From contig NC_081153.1 of assembly GCF_958295425.1 (NCBI RefSeq), positions 15,405,001 through 15,469,000 of the forward strand: a stretch of 64,000 nucleotides of DNA. Reading direction: 5' to 3'. Source of the stretch: Solea solea (Eukaryota; Chordata; Actinopteri; Pleuronectiformes; Soleidae). The position numbers and the translations under genes are program-made. Below the pieces are notes generated by a model. The model searched no databases, was not told the DNA's origin, and saw only the letters and a program-made list of their open reading frames with translations. Positions 12,473 through 26,884 of the stretch are shown in pieces (the stretch's first letter is position 1; each line of letters starts with the position of its first letter).

Positions 12473-14133
12473 GCAGATTTCATAACATCCTGTGTAAAGC
12501 TGAAGTGAGAGTGTGCTGTTTGAAGAGCACTTGTATGAGTGAGTGTTCACATAGGGAGGGTCTGTGTGTGTGTGTGTGTGTGTGCGTGTGTGTAATATGG
12601 GTTCCAGGTATGTTGTGGGGACCTACATCTGTTTACACAGTCTCATTATGGGGACTTGTCTTCCTTATGGGGATAAAAAATCAAAGTCCATGATTACGTA
12701 TTTGAAGGTGAAGACATGTTTGTGTGGTTAGAGAGCGTGTGTGTGTGTGTATATGTGTAAAAGTCAGTAACGCACAGTATGAATCTCTGCAGTGAGTCAG
12801 CTTGAGTGCCTGCCTGGTGATTAACAATAATTAGATTTTGTATTATGAGCCAGGAAGGGCATGAAAAAATTGTGTGAAAATGTGCATGTGCGTGCATGTA
12901 TGTGTGCGTGTGTGTGTGGAATGGCATATGAGATCTGGACTTGGCTCCACTTGTCATTCCTTCACAGCTCACCAGGAACCATGGCCCACACTGATTTGCT
13001 CCCTCTATTTTTTCCACTTGGCCCACACCATGGAGGCCCCTGCGTCGCTGATAACGCATTGTGCCATGAATGTTCTGCCGCTGAAAGGCTCCACGCTGCC
13101 ACTCATGATGCACGGGGAAAAAAAACACGCTCTCACCTGCTCTGATTCAGAGAAAAGGGAGAAGAATTTGCTTCAGACAAAGATTTTTTGGTTCATATCA
13201 CAGCCAAACATCTGCTCTTCAAGCCAAACTGTGAGCAACATGCTGTTTCAATCCCCTGTCATTATGAAGTGAAGCACAGAAGTATTTCTCATTTAGCCAC
13301 ACACATAAATCAATCAGATTTTACTTCAAGCATTAACGATATGTCACTTGAAGCTGTCATTTTTGTTAAATCGGTAAAAACTAAGATACTATTTGATTGA
13401 TTCTCTTTATTGTGCTGTAGACAGGACATTTTCATTCTACCTGGATTGAAGGAACTTGATAAATGTCTAATTTGTACTGTAAGGTTATGAGTGGCTTTGT
13501 ACTTCAAATTCAACAAAACTGGAAGATTTCTGCAAAAAAGCACTGTTATTGCATTTAAGTACACTATGTGTGAATAAAACTCCCTCAGCTCACCTGTTAA
13601 CACATGTACCCTAATTACTGGTAGCATGATGGTAAAAAGGAGTAAAAAAAAAAAGGCAGCAAAACACACATTTTCCTTCCTCCTTCTCACACCGTGCCTC
13701 CGTCTTTCCTCACTGTGCAGTTTCTCTGACTCATATCCCATTTAGACAAAACCAATTCCCTACCAAAATAGAAACTAGGCCTCAAGTCAACTCATTATTA
13801 CTCTTCCTTCAGACTTCCTCTCCCTCGAAGGCTGAAGCTCAAGGGAACAAACCTGAAGACAAACTCATCGTCACAGAGACTAGTCCAGACAACCCAGACA
13901 CGTCACATCTATTAGGAAGGAGGTGGAACGCCGCGGGTATCGTCACGTGTGAGGTGTTTATTGCCGACTGGAAGTTGTTGCGGGCAGTTTGCTGAGTCAA
14001 CGGCAATTTTCTGACGTCATACTAAGACAAAACAGTCAGGAGGTGCAGAATATGTACATGCATGTGGATGTTCATACCTGTCAGCTTCAACCAGGAACCA
14101 AAACTATGACAACGGCTAAAATTGGAGGCAAAG

Positions 14134-14385
14134 GGGGGGGGGTTCTCTGGGTTCTCTCAATTTCCTCCCACAGTCCAAAAACATGCAGATTTGCATATTT
14201 AGGGCAAATTGGACACTCTAAATTGCACGTAGGTGAGAGAGTGGATGGTTGTTTGTCTCCATGTGGACCTGTGATGGACTGGCGACCTGTCCAGGGTGTG
14301 ACCCCGCCTTTCACCCTATGGCAGCTGAGATTGCACCAGTGACCCTCATGTGGATAAAGCCGTAGAAGAGATGAATGAATGGATG
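14134..14385 (+). repeat. Interspersed repeat family R1, best-preserved copy
   Basis: The order of blocks is GGTTCTCTGGGTTCTCTC, CCTCCCACAGTCCAAAAACA, GGACACTCTAAATTGC, GATGGACTGGCGACCTGTCC, CAGGGTGTGACCCCGCC, then a GAATGAATGGATG tail. This is a very common teleost repeat that ends in a GGATGG-type simple repeat. Other copies in this window are at 614-692, 8001-8190, 23863-23905, 28051-28298 and 46017-46082. The open reading frame across it is not a gene. Confidence 0.8.
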
Positions 14386-15719
14386 AACATCTGTGAATCT
14401 ACACTACATAGGTAAAAGGAACAGCTTAGAGAGCAACTTTTCAGCAGTATTCACACAAGCGACTTGATTGGTTATAGACTCGTGGACTTAGACTTCTTGG
14501 ATTATATCATCGCTCACTGACTACTGACTACATAAATATCGACAGCTGGAATAAGAAGGAAGAGGCCATTTTAAAATGTCACCTTCCATTCTGAACAATT
14601 TCCAAGCATTTACCTGTGATTCTGAAGCTGAATTGATTGAGGAATGTTGTCTATCTTCTTTTCAATTATCTCTCATGAAAGAAAAATGTTCGGTGCAATC
14701 CCAATAGGAGAAGAAAAATCCATCAACATGAATCCTTTCTTCAAGACAACCCTAGAAGAAACAGGTTTGCTTATGTTCTTACAAACCACAAAAACGTGGC
14801 TATTATTATTAAAAATAAAATCTAAAAGGATCGTTGTCATAGTTAGCGTTATAAAAATGTGGAGCAGTCATTGATCTTAGAAGAGACAACAGGACTTCGC
14901 TGCTCTTTAAAACCCATGAATGAATTATGAATGTGGGAGCGGTAAGAAGCTGCTGCACACACACACACACACACACACACAGAGAACAGGGTGGGACATG
15001 AAAACATCCAGCTGACGACACGATGGAAAGAATCATTCGATGTTTTGAAGAAGACAATATGGAGTCTGTAGAGACTACACACCTCCTTTAAAGTGAAGGA
15101 GGTTTGTTCCCGACAACAAGAAATAATAAAAAAGTGATGAAATTAACAGCAGACAGCGCTATAATAAAAGACGGACAGGATGCTTATTTATACAGTCATA
15201 ATGAATGCTCACGTGAATGTTCACTGCAGGAAGACAGAGGGATGTTTTGGCTTTGTGACTCTGATCCTGGAAGCACAATGTTGTGAGGGAGAATCACTGA
15301 CTGTACAGTCCAGTAAATAGAGACCACTCATGCCACTCATGCAGAAACATCCCACTCCTTTGTGTCCACTGTTATCATCATCATATCAGCCGGTGTCTGC
15401 GAAACATTTCCACTTTCTTATGTAATTTGTTTATTTGTCTTCATGTGCAGATCAAGTCATCAATAAATAATGTTGTCTTGATGGGGGGAAAAAAAGAAAG
15501 AGAAAAGTAGGAGCTCGGAAAAGCTTGCAACAGCAGACTGTTTACTGCAAACGATGCATCCCATACATACGCAAAGACATCGTCAAAAGCTCTGCCCTTA
15601 AAACACAATAACACACTCTGCATAACAGTGCAAGAACTACAGTCACCAGAAATGTTTCCTCTGTTTATTAATGGCTTTATTAATGAAGAGGGTTGGGAGT
15701 GAGTCACACATATGCAAGA
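14386..15719. other. Intergenic DNA, no gene recognised
   Basis: Nothing recognisable apart from a CA microsatellite at 14956-14981. Confidence 0.6.
14956..14981. repeat. CA microsatellite
   Basis: Thirteen perfect CA units. Confidence 0.95.
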
Positions 15720-16350
15720 CACAAGCAAGTCTCAAGTCTTAACCTTCAAGTCTCGAGCACGTCCGAAGTCATTCTTGCAAGAATCAAGCAAGTTACAAGT
15801 CAAGTCGTATGAATATAAGAAGATGAGGATGATTCACCAGATATTCCACATATATATTATGTTTTATCTGTAACAGAAACACTGTTTTACTCACACAATG
15901 GACGGACTGCCTCATGGTCCCATACAACTGAATTATTTATTAAAAAAAAAAAATAAAAAAAAGACATTAAACCATGGAAAATGGATTTCAAATATAAAAT
16001 ATAAAAAATACTCTACAACATCTAAACATAACCAGATTTCTGACCCACCAAGACGTTAACTAGCGTTAGATTAAAATAGCAACCAACTGACTTCCTGTCT
16101 TAACTTCCTTTTGTGGGATTTGAAGTGTCAAATAGAATTTCACGTAGTGGTGTTGGTGTCGCTCGGTTGCCAGGTTTGTATGCAAGGCCGCACCCAATGA
16201 TGTTTTGAAAATCAAATAGTATTGGAGAAAATGTTAATATTCCAGAAGACAAAGCCAAAGAAGTCTTTTACCAACGTTATTCAAGCAAGTCTCAACTCCT
16301 CAAATTAGCAACTTAAGTAAGACTCAAGTCAAAGAGTCCTCATCTCTGCA
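15720..16350 (-). repeat. Interspersed repeat with CAAGTCTCAAGTC-type ends
   Basis: Both ends are built of overlapping AAGTC/CAAGTCTCAAGTC blocks (15725-15810 and 16285-16345). The right end reads AGAGTCCTCATCTCTGC, whose reverse complement GCAGAGATGAGGACTC resembles the start of a common fish DNA-element family. The middle is AT-rich and non-coding. A matching left terminus is not clear. Confidence 0.5.
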
Positions 16351-19049
16351 AAGTTTCTTCCCTTTATTGTTGACTTCCCTAATCTCACAAGGTTGACAAA
16401 TGTAGTGAAGCCTGTCAGTCTATTTAAAGTACAACACCCGGCTATCTCTCTCTCTCTCTCACTGCCTGCCTATCATCACATTTGCTGTTTTATTCTTCAT
16501 TGTAGGCTTTCCTCATTTCTGATGTATATAACCTGCAGGCGGTGATCAGATCAGCAAACTTTAATACGTTCTCCCTCTGTAATAAACATTTTAAACATGA
16601 GTGAAACCAGATCTGCATCACGATCACCACCAAAGTCTTATCATTTCTTCTTAGAGACATATCCTACATCTCCAGAACATTTAGATGGACTCTGAAAAGA
16701 TCTAATTCCAAATATTCACAGATAATTTATACAAGTTGTTTTTTTGTCCCCTCTGCAGCCCCAGCTTCCGACCGCAGGCCGCTTTATAGGCGGCGGTGCC
16801 AGAAAACGGGTTCACGTTTGTGCCGCGTTAGCTCTGCTGCATTTCAATGAGTGGGTACATTGTTGTCAACAGTGGAGAAAACCCCCTGCTTTGGGAAATG
16901 CAAACGCATGCTGCAGAGATGCTCACAAACAATGCCACACATACACACACACACACACAAACACAGATACTTACACGTTCGCGTAATAACACTGAACGTT
17001 CAACACACAATGACACCAAACACACGGCGTACAAACGTCTGTTCCTCTGGCAGTGCAGAGAGGAGCACAATCAGAGCCCGCTCGGTACAATGGTGTTTTT
17101 TGAATGGGTCAAACAATGGAGCCCTTTGGCATCCGAATCCAGCCAGATGATGAATAACCCAGGAGGCTGAATAGGCGGCTTCAGCCTCCTACACACTCGC
17201 TCTCGTGGCCCTGACAGTGTGCATCAGTGCGCCGCCTGTTACTGTAGCCGAAAATATCAGTCATTTGCATGGTAGTGGCACCTCATTAGCATCCAGAACT
17301 ACAGAGGGTAGAGTTAGAACCAACGGATCTCCTGCATGTATAGATTTAGGCACATTCTTCATGGAAAGATGCTTCATACATGCAGCAAATGCAGAACATC
17401 TGATCAAGTTAACTTCTTTTACATCAAATTCAAAGTAATGCGATCCTCAGATGAGACCGACTGTGCATAAAATCATGTGTCAAAACTATCACAACAAGAT
17501 TAAGCTTTATTTGTTCACTTTCAAGCTGAGGTCGCAGAGTTCAAGTCCATGGTTGTTCAGTAAACATGTGGTTTAGAGTCACATGGAGGGCGTTGACATG
17601 TTATAAACATAAAAAAATAGCACTCGCTTGATGTTTAATAAGCCAGATAATCGTCTTTACACTCTTTCAATATAAGATTTTAAACCAATTCATACACTTT
17701 CTTCGTATAATAAGAGGATGAACCTCAGCCTTCATCCGCCGAAGAAGAAACAATGGGAGGAGAAAACACAAAAGGCCAATTCATAAAGTCTTTGAAGAAT
17801 GAATTTCCAAGTACAATGAACGCTCAGAGATTTTATACACATGAAGAGGAGAGATGAGGGAAAACGAATCAAGGAATTTCTTGATGTCAGTGTGACCTCC
17901 TGTGCTAAAGTGTGACACAGAGGAGTGGGTCGTAGGTGATGGGAGACGCTGAGGGACAGAACTTTGAAATCCTCCTCTGGTTCAAATCATAACAAGACAC
18001 AGTAGAAGCAGATTTAAAAAACAAAAACACAGAGAGAGACCTGTGTGGACTCTCTGCTCCCTCCACCCAAATCACTGCCTCTTTTTCCCTCCCTTGAAGA
18101 AGTATGACAAAATAGGATGATTGTGGAGGGGTGCCTGGTTACCCTGGTAACAATAATGAGGGCATCGCGTGGTAAATCCAATTTGTCATGGCACTCTGAC
18201 TCATTCGATGTGCACGTGTGTGTTTGCGAGTGTGTGCACAATTCACTACGGCCTCAAGTGTTTGATAGAAAGCATTCACAGCGAGGCATATAGTTATCCA
18301 GTTCACACGTTTTTTTTTTGGTTTTTTTTTGCATGCGCACACACAGGCCACGCACTCCAGCTCCCAAACTTGGGCTTTTTAATAAAGAAAAATAGTCACA
18401 ATCACAGACTGGATGTTGATGTGATTTGTCTAAACGCTGCATGTGGGGATTCAAACAAAGGTCATTTGTCTGTGCAACCATGAGTGGCCCCTACAGTTTG
18501 TGATCGTTTGAATAAACTTGTGTGGCTTCATGTGCAGAACGAAAGCATGGCAAGAAGGTGGTGTTTAGCAAAAAGTGGGAAAAGTAAAGATATACTTACT
18601 GCAAGCATATCGATATCTTCTCATCTTTATATAGTTGTACGTCCTGAGTCTGGAGTACATGGTGTTCAAGGATAATCCAAGTGTCGCTGTGAAGCCTGCG
18701 ACTCCTTCTGCGCTGCCACCACCAGTGTTCTCTCCTCGTCTCTCCCTGCTGCTATTGTATTTTGTCTTTTTCTGTTCTACAAATGGATCTCTTTCCTCTT
18801 GCTCGTGCCCTCTTTGACTTTCTGTCCTGGTCTCATTGTGCAAAGAGGGCATCAGACAATAGCAGCAATACAGCTGCTGCGAAACAGCTGTGCAGGCTGG
18901 CACCGCAGAGACGGCGGCGCCCGTGTTTGTGCTGCCCTGATGCTTCCGGTCACACCTGCAGAGAAGAGGCCTCTTTCTGTCCTCAGTATCACAGTTACAC
19001 CCATGGACTCAGGACGTTACAGGACGTGCAAATGATCTAAAACCAAAAG

Positions 19050-19115
19050 CAGCTTTAAAGCAGCTTTGAGTGGTCTTCAAGACCAGAAAAGCGCTGTATA
19101 AATACAAACTATTTA
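19050..19115 (-). repeat. Small interspersed repeat fragment (partner at 46.22 kb)
   Basis: AAAGCAGCTTTGAGTGGTC, then AAGACCAGAAAAGCGCTGTA, is the reverse complement of the start of the repeat nested at 46219-46362. It is a typical short teleost repeat 3' end. Confidence 0.65.
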
Positions 19116-20996
19116 CCATAAATGCTCGTTGCCCCCGTCCGCCCCTGCGCTGCTGCTGTATACACACAAACGCTCCCTCAGTCAGGGCTCATTTTCAGAT
19201 GAAGGACACAGCAAACACATAACGTTGCATCATTATGAATGAAGACTATAAAGAGGCAGAATTATATCATCATCATCATCAACAATCCTTGATGTACTAG
19301 TTTGCAGCGTGTGAGAAAGAATCTACTCTGTTTGTGACGGTTTCATGACTGAACCTATTTCGGACACTTACTGATAAGACTGAAAAGGATCCATTACAAT
19401 ATTCTGTACTATTTTTGACACAAAGCTGAGTTCCTGATTAGGATCTCCAGAAACCATGAGGAGGATTGCAGCAGGGTGTGGCAACAGGGAGGCAAGAACT
19501 ATGAAAACCACAGTTTCCTCTCTCACGCCATCACATCTCTGTGTCCCCTGGCTCTTACTATAGTCGACACCTGCTGTAGAATGGAGAAGTCAATCTTTCA
19601 AAACAAGAGAAACATGGTGAAATTGACGAAATGTGCCCGTATGATTTACACATTTATGGACTGGTAGAGTTTGAGCTGTAACAAAAGTGTGACATGTTTC
19701 AATGTGTCCGTGTTCAACATGTGGATTCAGTAGATGAAGTCAGCAGTGAGAGGTGGGAAACATTTATAGTCTTAAACAAATTTTTACCAAGCGGACAGGA
19801 AGGGAGGATGTCACCGCTTGAGAAACAGGGTGGGGACCTGGAAGAAGGTTGGGCAACAGCGTGTGAAACGACATCCAGGGCATGGTGCAGCTGCGGTTCT
19901 GTGAACGTGTGCCGCAGCAGCCGTGTCACAACGCCAAACACACAGCGGAGGGTTTCTCCGGAGTTTTAATGTGACAGAAGTGGTCACTGTGTTACACGTG
20001 TAGCCCTTCTGCTCTGATAGTCAGAGGAACTGGGAAGTGGAGCAAACTGGGACCGCTCATTATTGCGGATGAGAACATGAAAAATGAAAAAAAAAGAAAT
20101 AATAAAATCTTTCTATGTGTGGAGTTAAGTGTGTGTTTATCCTGCCTGGCTTTGTCATTGAGTCACTCTGGCGTGATGACATCTGCAGTCACTACACATC
20201 TGTCCCTCTGAGTCTTATTTGACCTACATACAAACACAGTTTTCTTAATAAGCCATTTTTCAGACTGGATTTTAAATGTGTAAGCACAACCTTAAGTCAC
20301 AAATGTTTCAGATCGTCTTAAAATAATAACATATACATGTTATATGCTAATGATGGCATGATTTTTAAATCTTGTTACAGTATGATACCTGGGTTTTGAC
20401 ACTAAAATGATTCCCATTTAATATTGGTGAACATAAATTGGTACTAGACTTTGACTGGTTACAACTGGAGACATATGAGGTCAATATCAGAGGAGCCGAG
20501 GCTGAGATGTCCTTACGTTTAGAGTCGAGCTCCACAATTGCTTTTATTCCTTATTTTATAATAAATAATTACCCACATTAAACACATAATTTAGTCACCG
20601 ACTGTCCTCAGATTTTTAGAAACCTCCATAGACGCCGGTTATATTACTTTATGAGTACTTTACTTTTTACTACTTTATGAGCCGAGTTGTACTTCCAATG
20701 ACCAGTTTCTGCACATATAAAATACTATTGTATGAATTAAGAAGTTCTTCTCAGGCAACAAGCAGCAAGTTATTAAACTCACTGCTACATGGGTTTACAA
20801 AGCACTAAGGTTTAAAGTATTGTAATTATATATATGTAATTTAAAGAAAAGCAAAGTGAGAGAAAGAGAGAGAGCGTGTTTGAGAAGCAGGGAGTGGAAT
20901 CATGGCCTTCATTCTGCTTCATCAGCATTTGAATGTTGTTTCTCATCTGTGAAGCCAGCATGAGTTAAACCAAGGCCAGCATCTCGCACTCTCTCG

Positions 20997-21003
<7 letters not shown>

Positions 21004-21028
<25 letters not shown>
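21004..21028. repeat. CA microsatellite
   Basis: About twelve CA units following a CT-rich run. Confidence 0.9.
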
Positions 21029-23862
21029 ATTATCTTGTTCTGGCTTCCTTCTGAGGGGAACAGACACTCAATAAAGCCACATCCTGCCCCTGTGAAAACC
21101 CCAGGAGTTCTACTGGGAAGCACAGAAAAGAGAGTGGCAGTCCAGTCCAAACCCAGTGACATGGGAACCATGATCTTCCAGTCTTGGCCTCGAGATGCTT
21201 TGGAAACTGGCACAAACACTCCACCAATCAGCCTCATGCCATTCATTCAGGACTGTTTTTGTGTCACAGTGTAAAACGGGTGAAACGATGGGACACACTG
21301 GGCGACATCGCTGAAAACCCAGCAGAAACTAAATGAGTACGCCGCCGCGAGACAATCAATCCTGAGATGAGAACCTGGATCTCCTTTGAGAAAAGGAAAG
21401 AAACAAATCCAGAGAGTATAGAAGAACACCAGTGGATGAAATTCTTTCATCACTTTTGATAAATGGACTCTGCCTCAAACAAATCCGCCAAGCTGCAATA
21501 AATTCCTCCAAGACAAACAAAAGCACATTCATCACAGCGCCACGTGTTCCGCAGCACTGACGGTGTCGTTTCTCTCTACCGTGACGTACATGCTTTCACT
21601 GTGTGTGTTTTTAAAACACCGACAATCCTTCACTGCACCTGCACGGTAACGACAAAGCAATTTTATTTTGCTTCCATTTGTTTGTCTTAGTGGTGCATCA
21701 GCACTGCGGGTTAGGCTTCTTTTCCATCCATCTGTTTTCATATGTGTGTTTTTAAAATAGTGCATAAAACACCAGAGGGAAACAAACAAACAAATAAAAT
21801 CCAACATTGACTCAGATCCCAGTGCATTGTCGGGTCCCCTGAGGTGGGAAAGTTACTAAAACACTAAAACAAAGTGTAGTGAAAACAGACTTGCTGCATA
21901 AATCATGACACACACTGTAAACGGAGAAAACTTAAGAGCTACGAGAAGCGTCGTCTGTGTGATGTTAGCCACATTAACACATCTAAAAACAAAAGGTGGT
22001 GATGCACTAAGACTTTTGCACAGTACGATGGATGGAAGGATGGAAGGATGGATAGATAGAATAAATGTTTTTTTCATTTAGCCTTCATTTCACCAGGTAG
22101 GTCGACCCTTTTCAATGACGTTGTTCTCCTCCATAGCCCCAGCTTAAAAACTCTCCGTACACAGCCAGATAGTATAATATAAGCAGCAGCTGGTGAACAT
22201 AGTTGAGCATTTGGCATCGCTATTTCCATCCTGATTCAAATGATTGTGACTATTATAACTAGCTTTATTTCTCACTGTACTGTTAGAACACTGTATATCT
22301 GAAACCCCCAAACAAGGATGTGCTCGATATTAGGAGATAAAAACCAATTTGGACAACTTTGACTGCTACATTTCAACATGCAGAGTATAGACCACAGTTG
22401 TAATAACAATGTAACATTTACATCGTGATGAATGACACAAAGTATTGGTATATATGAGCAAGAGGTGTCAAACACAGAAGGGGAACGAGAGCTACAGCAG
22501 CAATAAACACAGGGAACACATGCCCTCCTTCTTTAGGAAATGCAGGCAGCAATTTATTTTGTTCTCTCCTCCTCCTCCTCTCCCCCTTTCTCTCCTCGTC
22601 TTTCTCTCTTTCCATTAGTTGTTCTCTGTGTTCATAGGCAGCCCACGCAGCAGCCTTGCTTGTTGAATTATTGTGTGAAATTACAAAGAAAGGGCCAGTA
22701 CAATTCCTGAATCACATGTGCCCCGAGAGCTCGGCGAATTGAATTGTTTTGTGAGCGCGGAGGGGGAGGAAGGGGAGGGGGGACATGGAGATGAGCAGAG
22801 GAGGAGGAGGAAGAAAAAAAGAGAGAAAAAAAAACACCAAGTGTGTGTCAAATATGAAAAGAAAGGGGGATAAAGCGGCAGCTACAGCTGACATGTGGAA
22901 AATGAGCCGAGGCAATATGTAATCTCCTCTGATGTAGTTTCACATCCCGACACTGCATCAGTGGCAGCAGAGGCTACAGTCGTGAGGAGGCGCGTTGCTA
23001 TGGAGTGGGAAGATTTTCACAGTGAGCACCATCACAACTCTGGCTGCAGGGTGAACAAGAGGAGAGGAAAGAGGAGAAGACTAGAGGAGAGGTGAGGTGG
23101 GTGATATCTGAAGGGAGGGGGGGGATGTAATAAAGAGAATGGAGTGATGTAAGTGAGGGGGGGGGTGCAGGTTAGGAAGATGATAAGTGAGAGGAGGGGC
23201 TAAAGGAGACATGAGAAAGAAAGGAAGCAATAAAGTAAATGTAAGGAGGGCAAAGGTGAGGGACGTGGGGGTGCAGACAGCATGAAGGAGGAGGGACACA
23301 GAGACGTGATGACACAATCTGATCAAAGTGGCTTCATTTAATGTTATCATCTCCATGATGGAGTGAGCGAGAGGATACAAATATTCAGCATGTCATCAGA
23401 TCAAAGTGAGTTTTTCTCTGTTTCATTTTGAAGCCACTGAGTGTTTAGTTTAAAAACAACCTTCACAGGAAGGAGAGATGGTTTTTTTTTTCCCTTTACT
23501 AAACTACAACAAAGTACATCATTAGAGGACAAGTGCACTCTGAGCTGCTCAGTGGAGCAACAGAGAACAGCTTCACAGTCTGTGTGATAGTAATGAGCTC
23601 AAGGGAAAACAGTACAGTGTTTTATCAAACTGTGGAGGCCCCCTGGTGGTGACTAATGGGAACACAGGTTTAGTCAGGACGACGACAACAACAGTCATGG
23701 CACGACTACAGTATTTGGTTTGTTTTGGTGAAATACATTGTTTTTGTGACTGATACAGGTGTGAGGCCTGCACACAAATGCTAGAATTAGTACTGAGATG
23801 CTTTTTGCATGATAGTACAAATACGAAATACTACTGATCATGAAGGAAGTAACTAATGTGAC

Positions 23863-23905
23863 CATGTCCATCCATTTTCTACCACTTTATCCTCAACATG
23901 ACGGT
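23863..23905 (-). repeat. Short R1 repeat fragment
   Basis: CATGTCCATCCATTTTCTAC, then CACTTTATCC, matches the terminal part of family R1 in minus orientation. Confidence 0.5.
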
Positions 23906-26884
23906 AATATGACCACAATAAAAACCAAAAACTGAACAATCAAACAGCCCCACAGGCCTAAACAGACCTACATCCACTAATTTTTCAAAACATATCAGCT
24001 TGTTTATCTACAAGGGCTCAAAAATGTGGAAATCTGGTTACATTTAAAACACCCATGTATTTATTGATGGTTTATTTTTTAATGGTTATAGTCAGTAGAT
24101 GGATATAGTGAGAAGGGGAAACATATACTTCCTCCTGCTCCTTTTTGAGCAATGTTTCTTTGTTTGTTCAGCTTTCTTTGCTGATGTTTTCCATCCGTGT
24201 TTTCTTTTATCAAAATTAATTCAATTCAAAAATGTGTACAGTCTCAAGTCACAAGTGGTTAATGCAACTACATTTGTTGTGCTTGACATACAGATGAAGG
24301 GTCGCTCCAGAAAACGCGAAAATGAAGTGCATATCAACATAGTTACAGCTTCTCCGTGGCCTTGGCACCATGGGGCCCTGTATCCTCTTATTGTGCAAAT
24401 TCAGCTGAGCAGCTGACTCAGACTCCTTGTGCAGGAATAAGCAATAACCTTCAGAGCATCCTGTCTCAAGTGCTTAAAAGGGAGTGATGCTGCTGCCATA
24501 AACAAGTCTGCATGAGGACACGTTTCTGAGCAGGAAATTTTAGCATCTGCAGGACAAATCAACAAGATTACAGCAGAGCAGTCTCTGCTGACGCTGCAGC
24601 TCCGGGTCTATATTGATTTTTATATTGGTGAATTATTGGCCCTAATTTAACGACGAGTTAGACGTAACACTTACAGAGTGAACGTTTAGAAGACGACATT
24701 TACCGACAGAAGTTTTTTACTGCTCACATGCTCTCAGTTTTAATCCATCAATCACCACATGGGATTACAGCAAACACATGATCTACACTCTTCACACATG
24801 ATTATAGTTCATATTTCATCAGTAAACAAACACTTGAAATGGGACAGGGAATGTCTTTTCTTTTTTCTGTAAGCGACACCAGAACCTGCTGTGCTGTAAC
24901 TCGCCCTCCAAAACAATCTGATCCTACACAACCAACGGCGATGCTGTTTCAATTAAACATTCACCGATCAATCTGATTAAATGCGCTGAAGCTTCAGCTG
25001 AGACACAAAACTACAACAAAAACACATAAATAAGACCAACAGACACAAAACAACACCAGCCAAAAAGCACACACACACAAACACACACACACAAAACAAG
25101 GCAAAAAACATAAAATTTCCAAAAATGTCAAAACTAACCACAGCGATGCAAAACATGTGATGCAATATGACCTCAAAAACACTGCAATGTTTGTTTTTCT
25201 CAGTTTGGTTCCAATGTAGGACAAACAAGGAGCATTGAAATATCTATTGTTTGTATGAAAACGAGTGTGAATCACCCAGTGAATCCCCCCCCATCATGCA
25301 GATGCATGATGATAAAATGGTCACATCACCGCGTGTGACGTCTCACGTGTAAATCTTCACTTCTGGCCGCGGCATTAGCTCAGACTTTATGACGCGTGCA
25401 GACAGGGGAGATATAAGAGTTTATGTCACTAATCTGCAGCCTGATGGATCTTTTTTTTTTTTTTTTTTTTACAAGAGCCATATCTCACTTTCACATCAGT
25501 CTTAACTGACACACAGGAGGAAGAGGAAAAGAGCCACTCAACGTGGGGGAACGAGGAGGAACGTGAAATATATTATTTACAATAAATCATAGCTACTATT
25601 TGCAGCAGAAAATACACAAGGATATTCTAAAGCCGGGCAATATATCAATCGTCATGTGGCGTTTGTGTACGTCTTCTTGGTTTTAAAGGCAGGTGCAGCA
25701 TTAGTCAAACATAAAGATATTTATGACATCAAATAAATTAAAAATACATGAAGTAGACGTTAAACGATACCAGAAACCTAAGTTAGCTCTTTAACTTGAA
25801 GCCCGACTATGTGTTACGGTAGAATTTCGACCATGTTTCATTGTCTTACATGTATAAATATCCTTTAATGAGCATTGGAAAGCTATATTATATATATATA
25901 TAATAATATATAATATATATATTATATACAGTATGTTACAATGTCCAGTGAGGGGCACAAACCTTGAAGAGAAAACTTTTGTGTCCAGCTTCATGTGTCC
26001 TCTAAATCAAGACATAACAAGTCATATCTCATACTGTAAGTTGGGAGATAGCCCCAAAATATGTAGATATTATTTATGAGCCATATTGCCCAGCTCTAGG
26101 ATGATCTCATAGCAGCAGCAGACTCTGTATAAGTCAGTAACACCTGGCTTTGACTCAGTGGGGATGACCTCACCCAGAGCCTCTCAGGCTGACATCAGCA
26201 CTTAACAATTAACAGAAAACACACTTGAAGGAACATGAAGTATAAAGATGGAAAGACAAAGATCTACTTAGTCGTTTATTCACTGCACGGTCACTTACGA
26301 GTGAACTCCCTGTGGTAGACATGAGGCCTCCAGGGTCGATTCCGTGTCCAGTTCAAGCGTCGAGGAAGCTCCATGATGCCGAGCAGGTGCCAGCGTGCGA
26401 CGGCCACTCACCCATCAAGGACCAGTGCTGCAGCTCTTCTGGCCATTCCTGGGACAGATGCTCCCTCCAGAGCATCAGTGATGCAAAGTACAAACACAGC
26501 AGCCTGGACCTTTGTTAGTTATAACATTTCACTTTGTCGACAGCCTGTCCTGCTCTGAGGGAGAGAGAGAGCTGCTGATACATTAGTTAGTGCGGGGCTC
26601 GGCTACATTCCCCTTCCACTGCTTTATCTTTAATGCATGAATCAGTGGAACCCAACTCCAGCAGTTGTGTGCAGGGGACAGAGTCAGGCCTCTCCACAGG
26701 AAGGAGCACCTATCACTGGCAGCGTCTGAAGCACAGTCCACACCCTGGTGAAATGTGATGCCTCTGCACTGAGCCACCAGGGAGGCAACGGACAGGAGTA
26801 GCAGCTTTGCTCGTCACCTGAGGAGGTCAGTCATAGATGCCAGGGATAGTTTCAGTGAGGACAACAACAAAAAAAAACACAAAA

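Larger units (their letters stand above)
11684..14133. other. Intergenic DNA rich in simple repeats
   Basis: Apart from the candidate exon at 12006-12084, no gene is recognised. The stretch holds a CTT/CTC polypyrimidine tract (12104-12140), a GA run (12266-12288), a CAG run of about nine units (12446-12472) and a GT run (12561-12593). Further GT-rich patches lie at 12735-12757 and 12895-12917. Long open frames here come from the low-complexity sequence and have no family motif. Confidence 0.6.
16351..26880. other. Intergenic DNA, no gene recognised
   Basis: No exon with both family similarity and splice sites was found. Contents include CA/GT microsatellites (16935-16960, 21004-21028), a purine-rich G-run region (22740-22830 and 23050-23330), a T22 run (about 25450-25470), a TA-rich patch (25885-25930) and small repeat fragments at 19050-19115 and 23863-23905. 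Coding-like short frames at 18799-19035 and 26312-26518 were examined and not accepted. Confidence 0.55.

Noticed and set aside
12694..13128. 144-codon minus-strand open frame
   Set aside because: Largely made of translated GT/CA repeats (HTHTHT), low complexity, not a gene.
18799..19035. C-terminus resembling an immunoglobulin V-set strand (LSITVTPMDSGRY)
   Set aside because: Only about 20 residues fit, the cysteine spacing after DSGRY is wrong, and no upstream Ig cysteine or splice acceptor is visible.
26312..26518. Coding-looking frame MVDMRPPGSIPCP... in a GC-richer patch
   Set aside because: No recognisable domain, no matching splice partners, and stop soon after.
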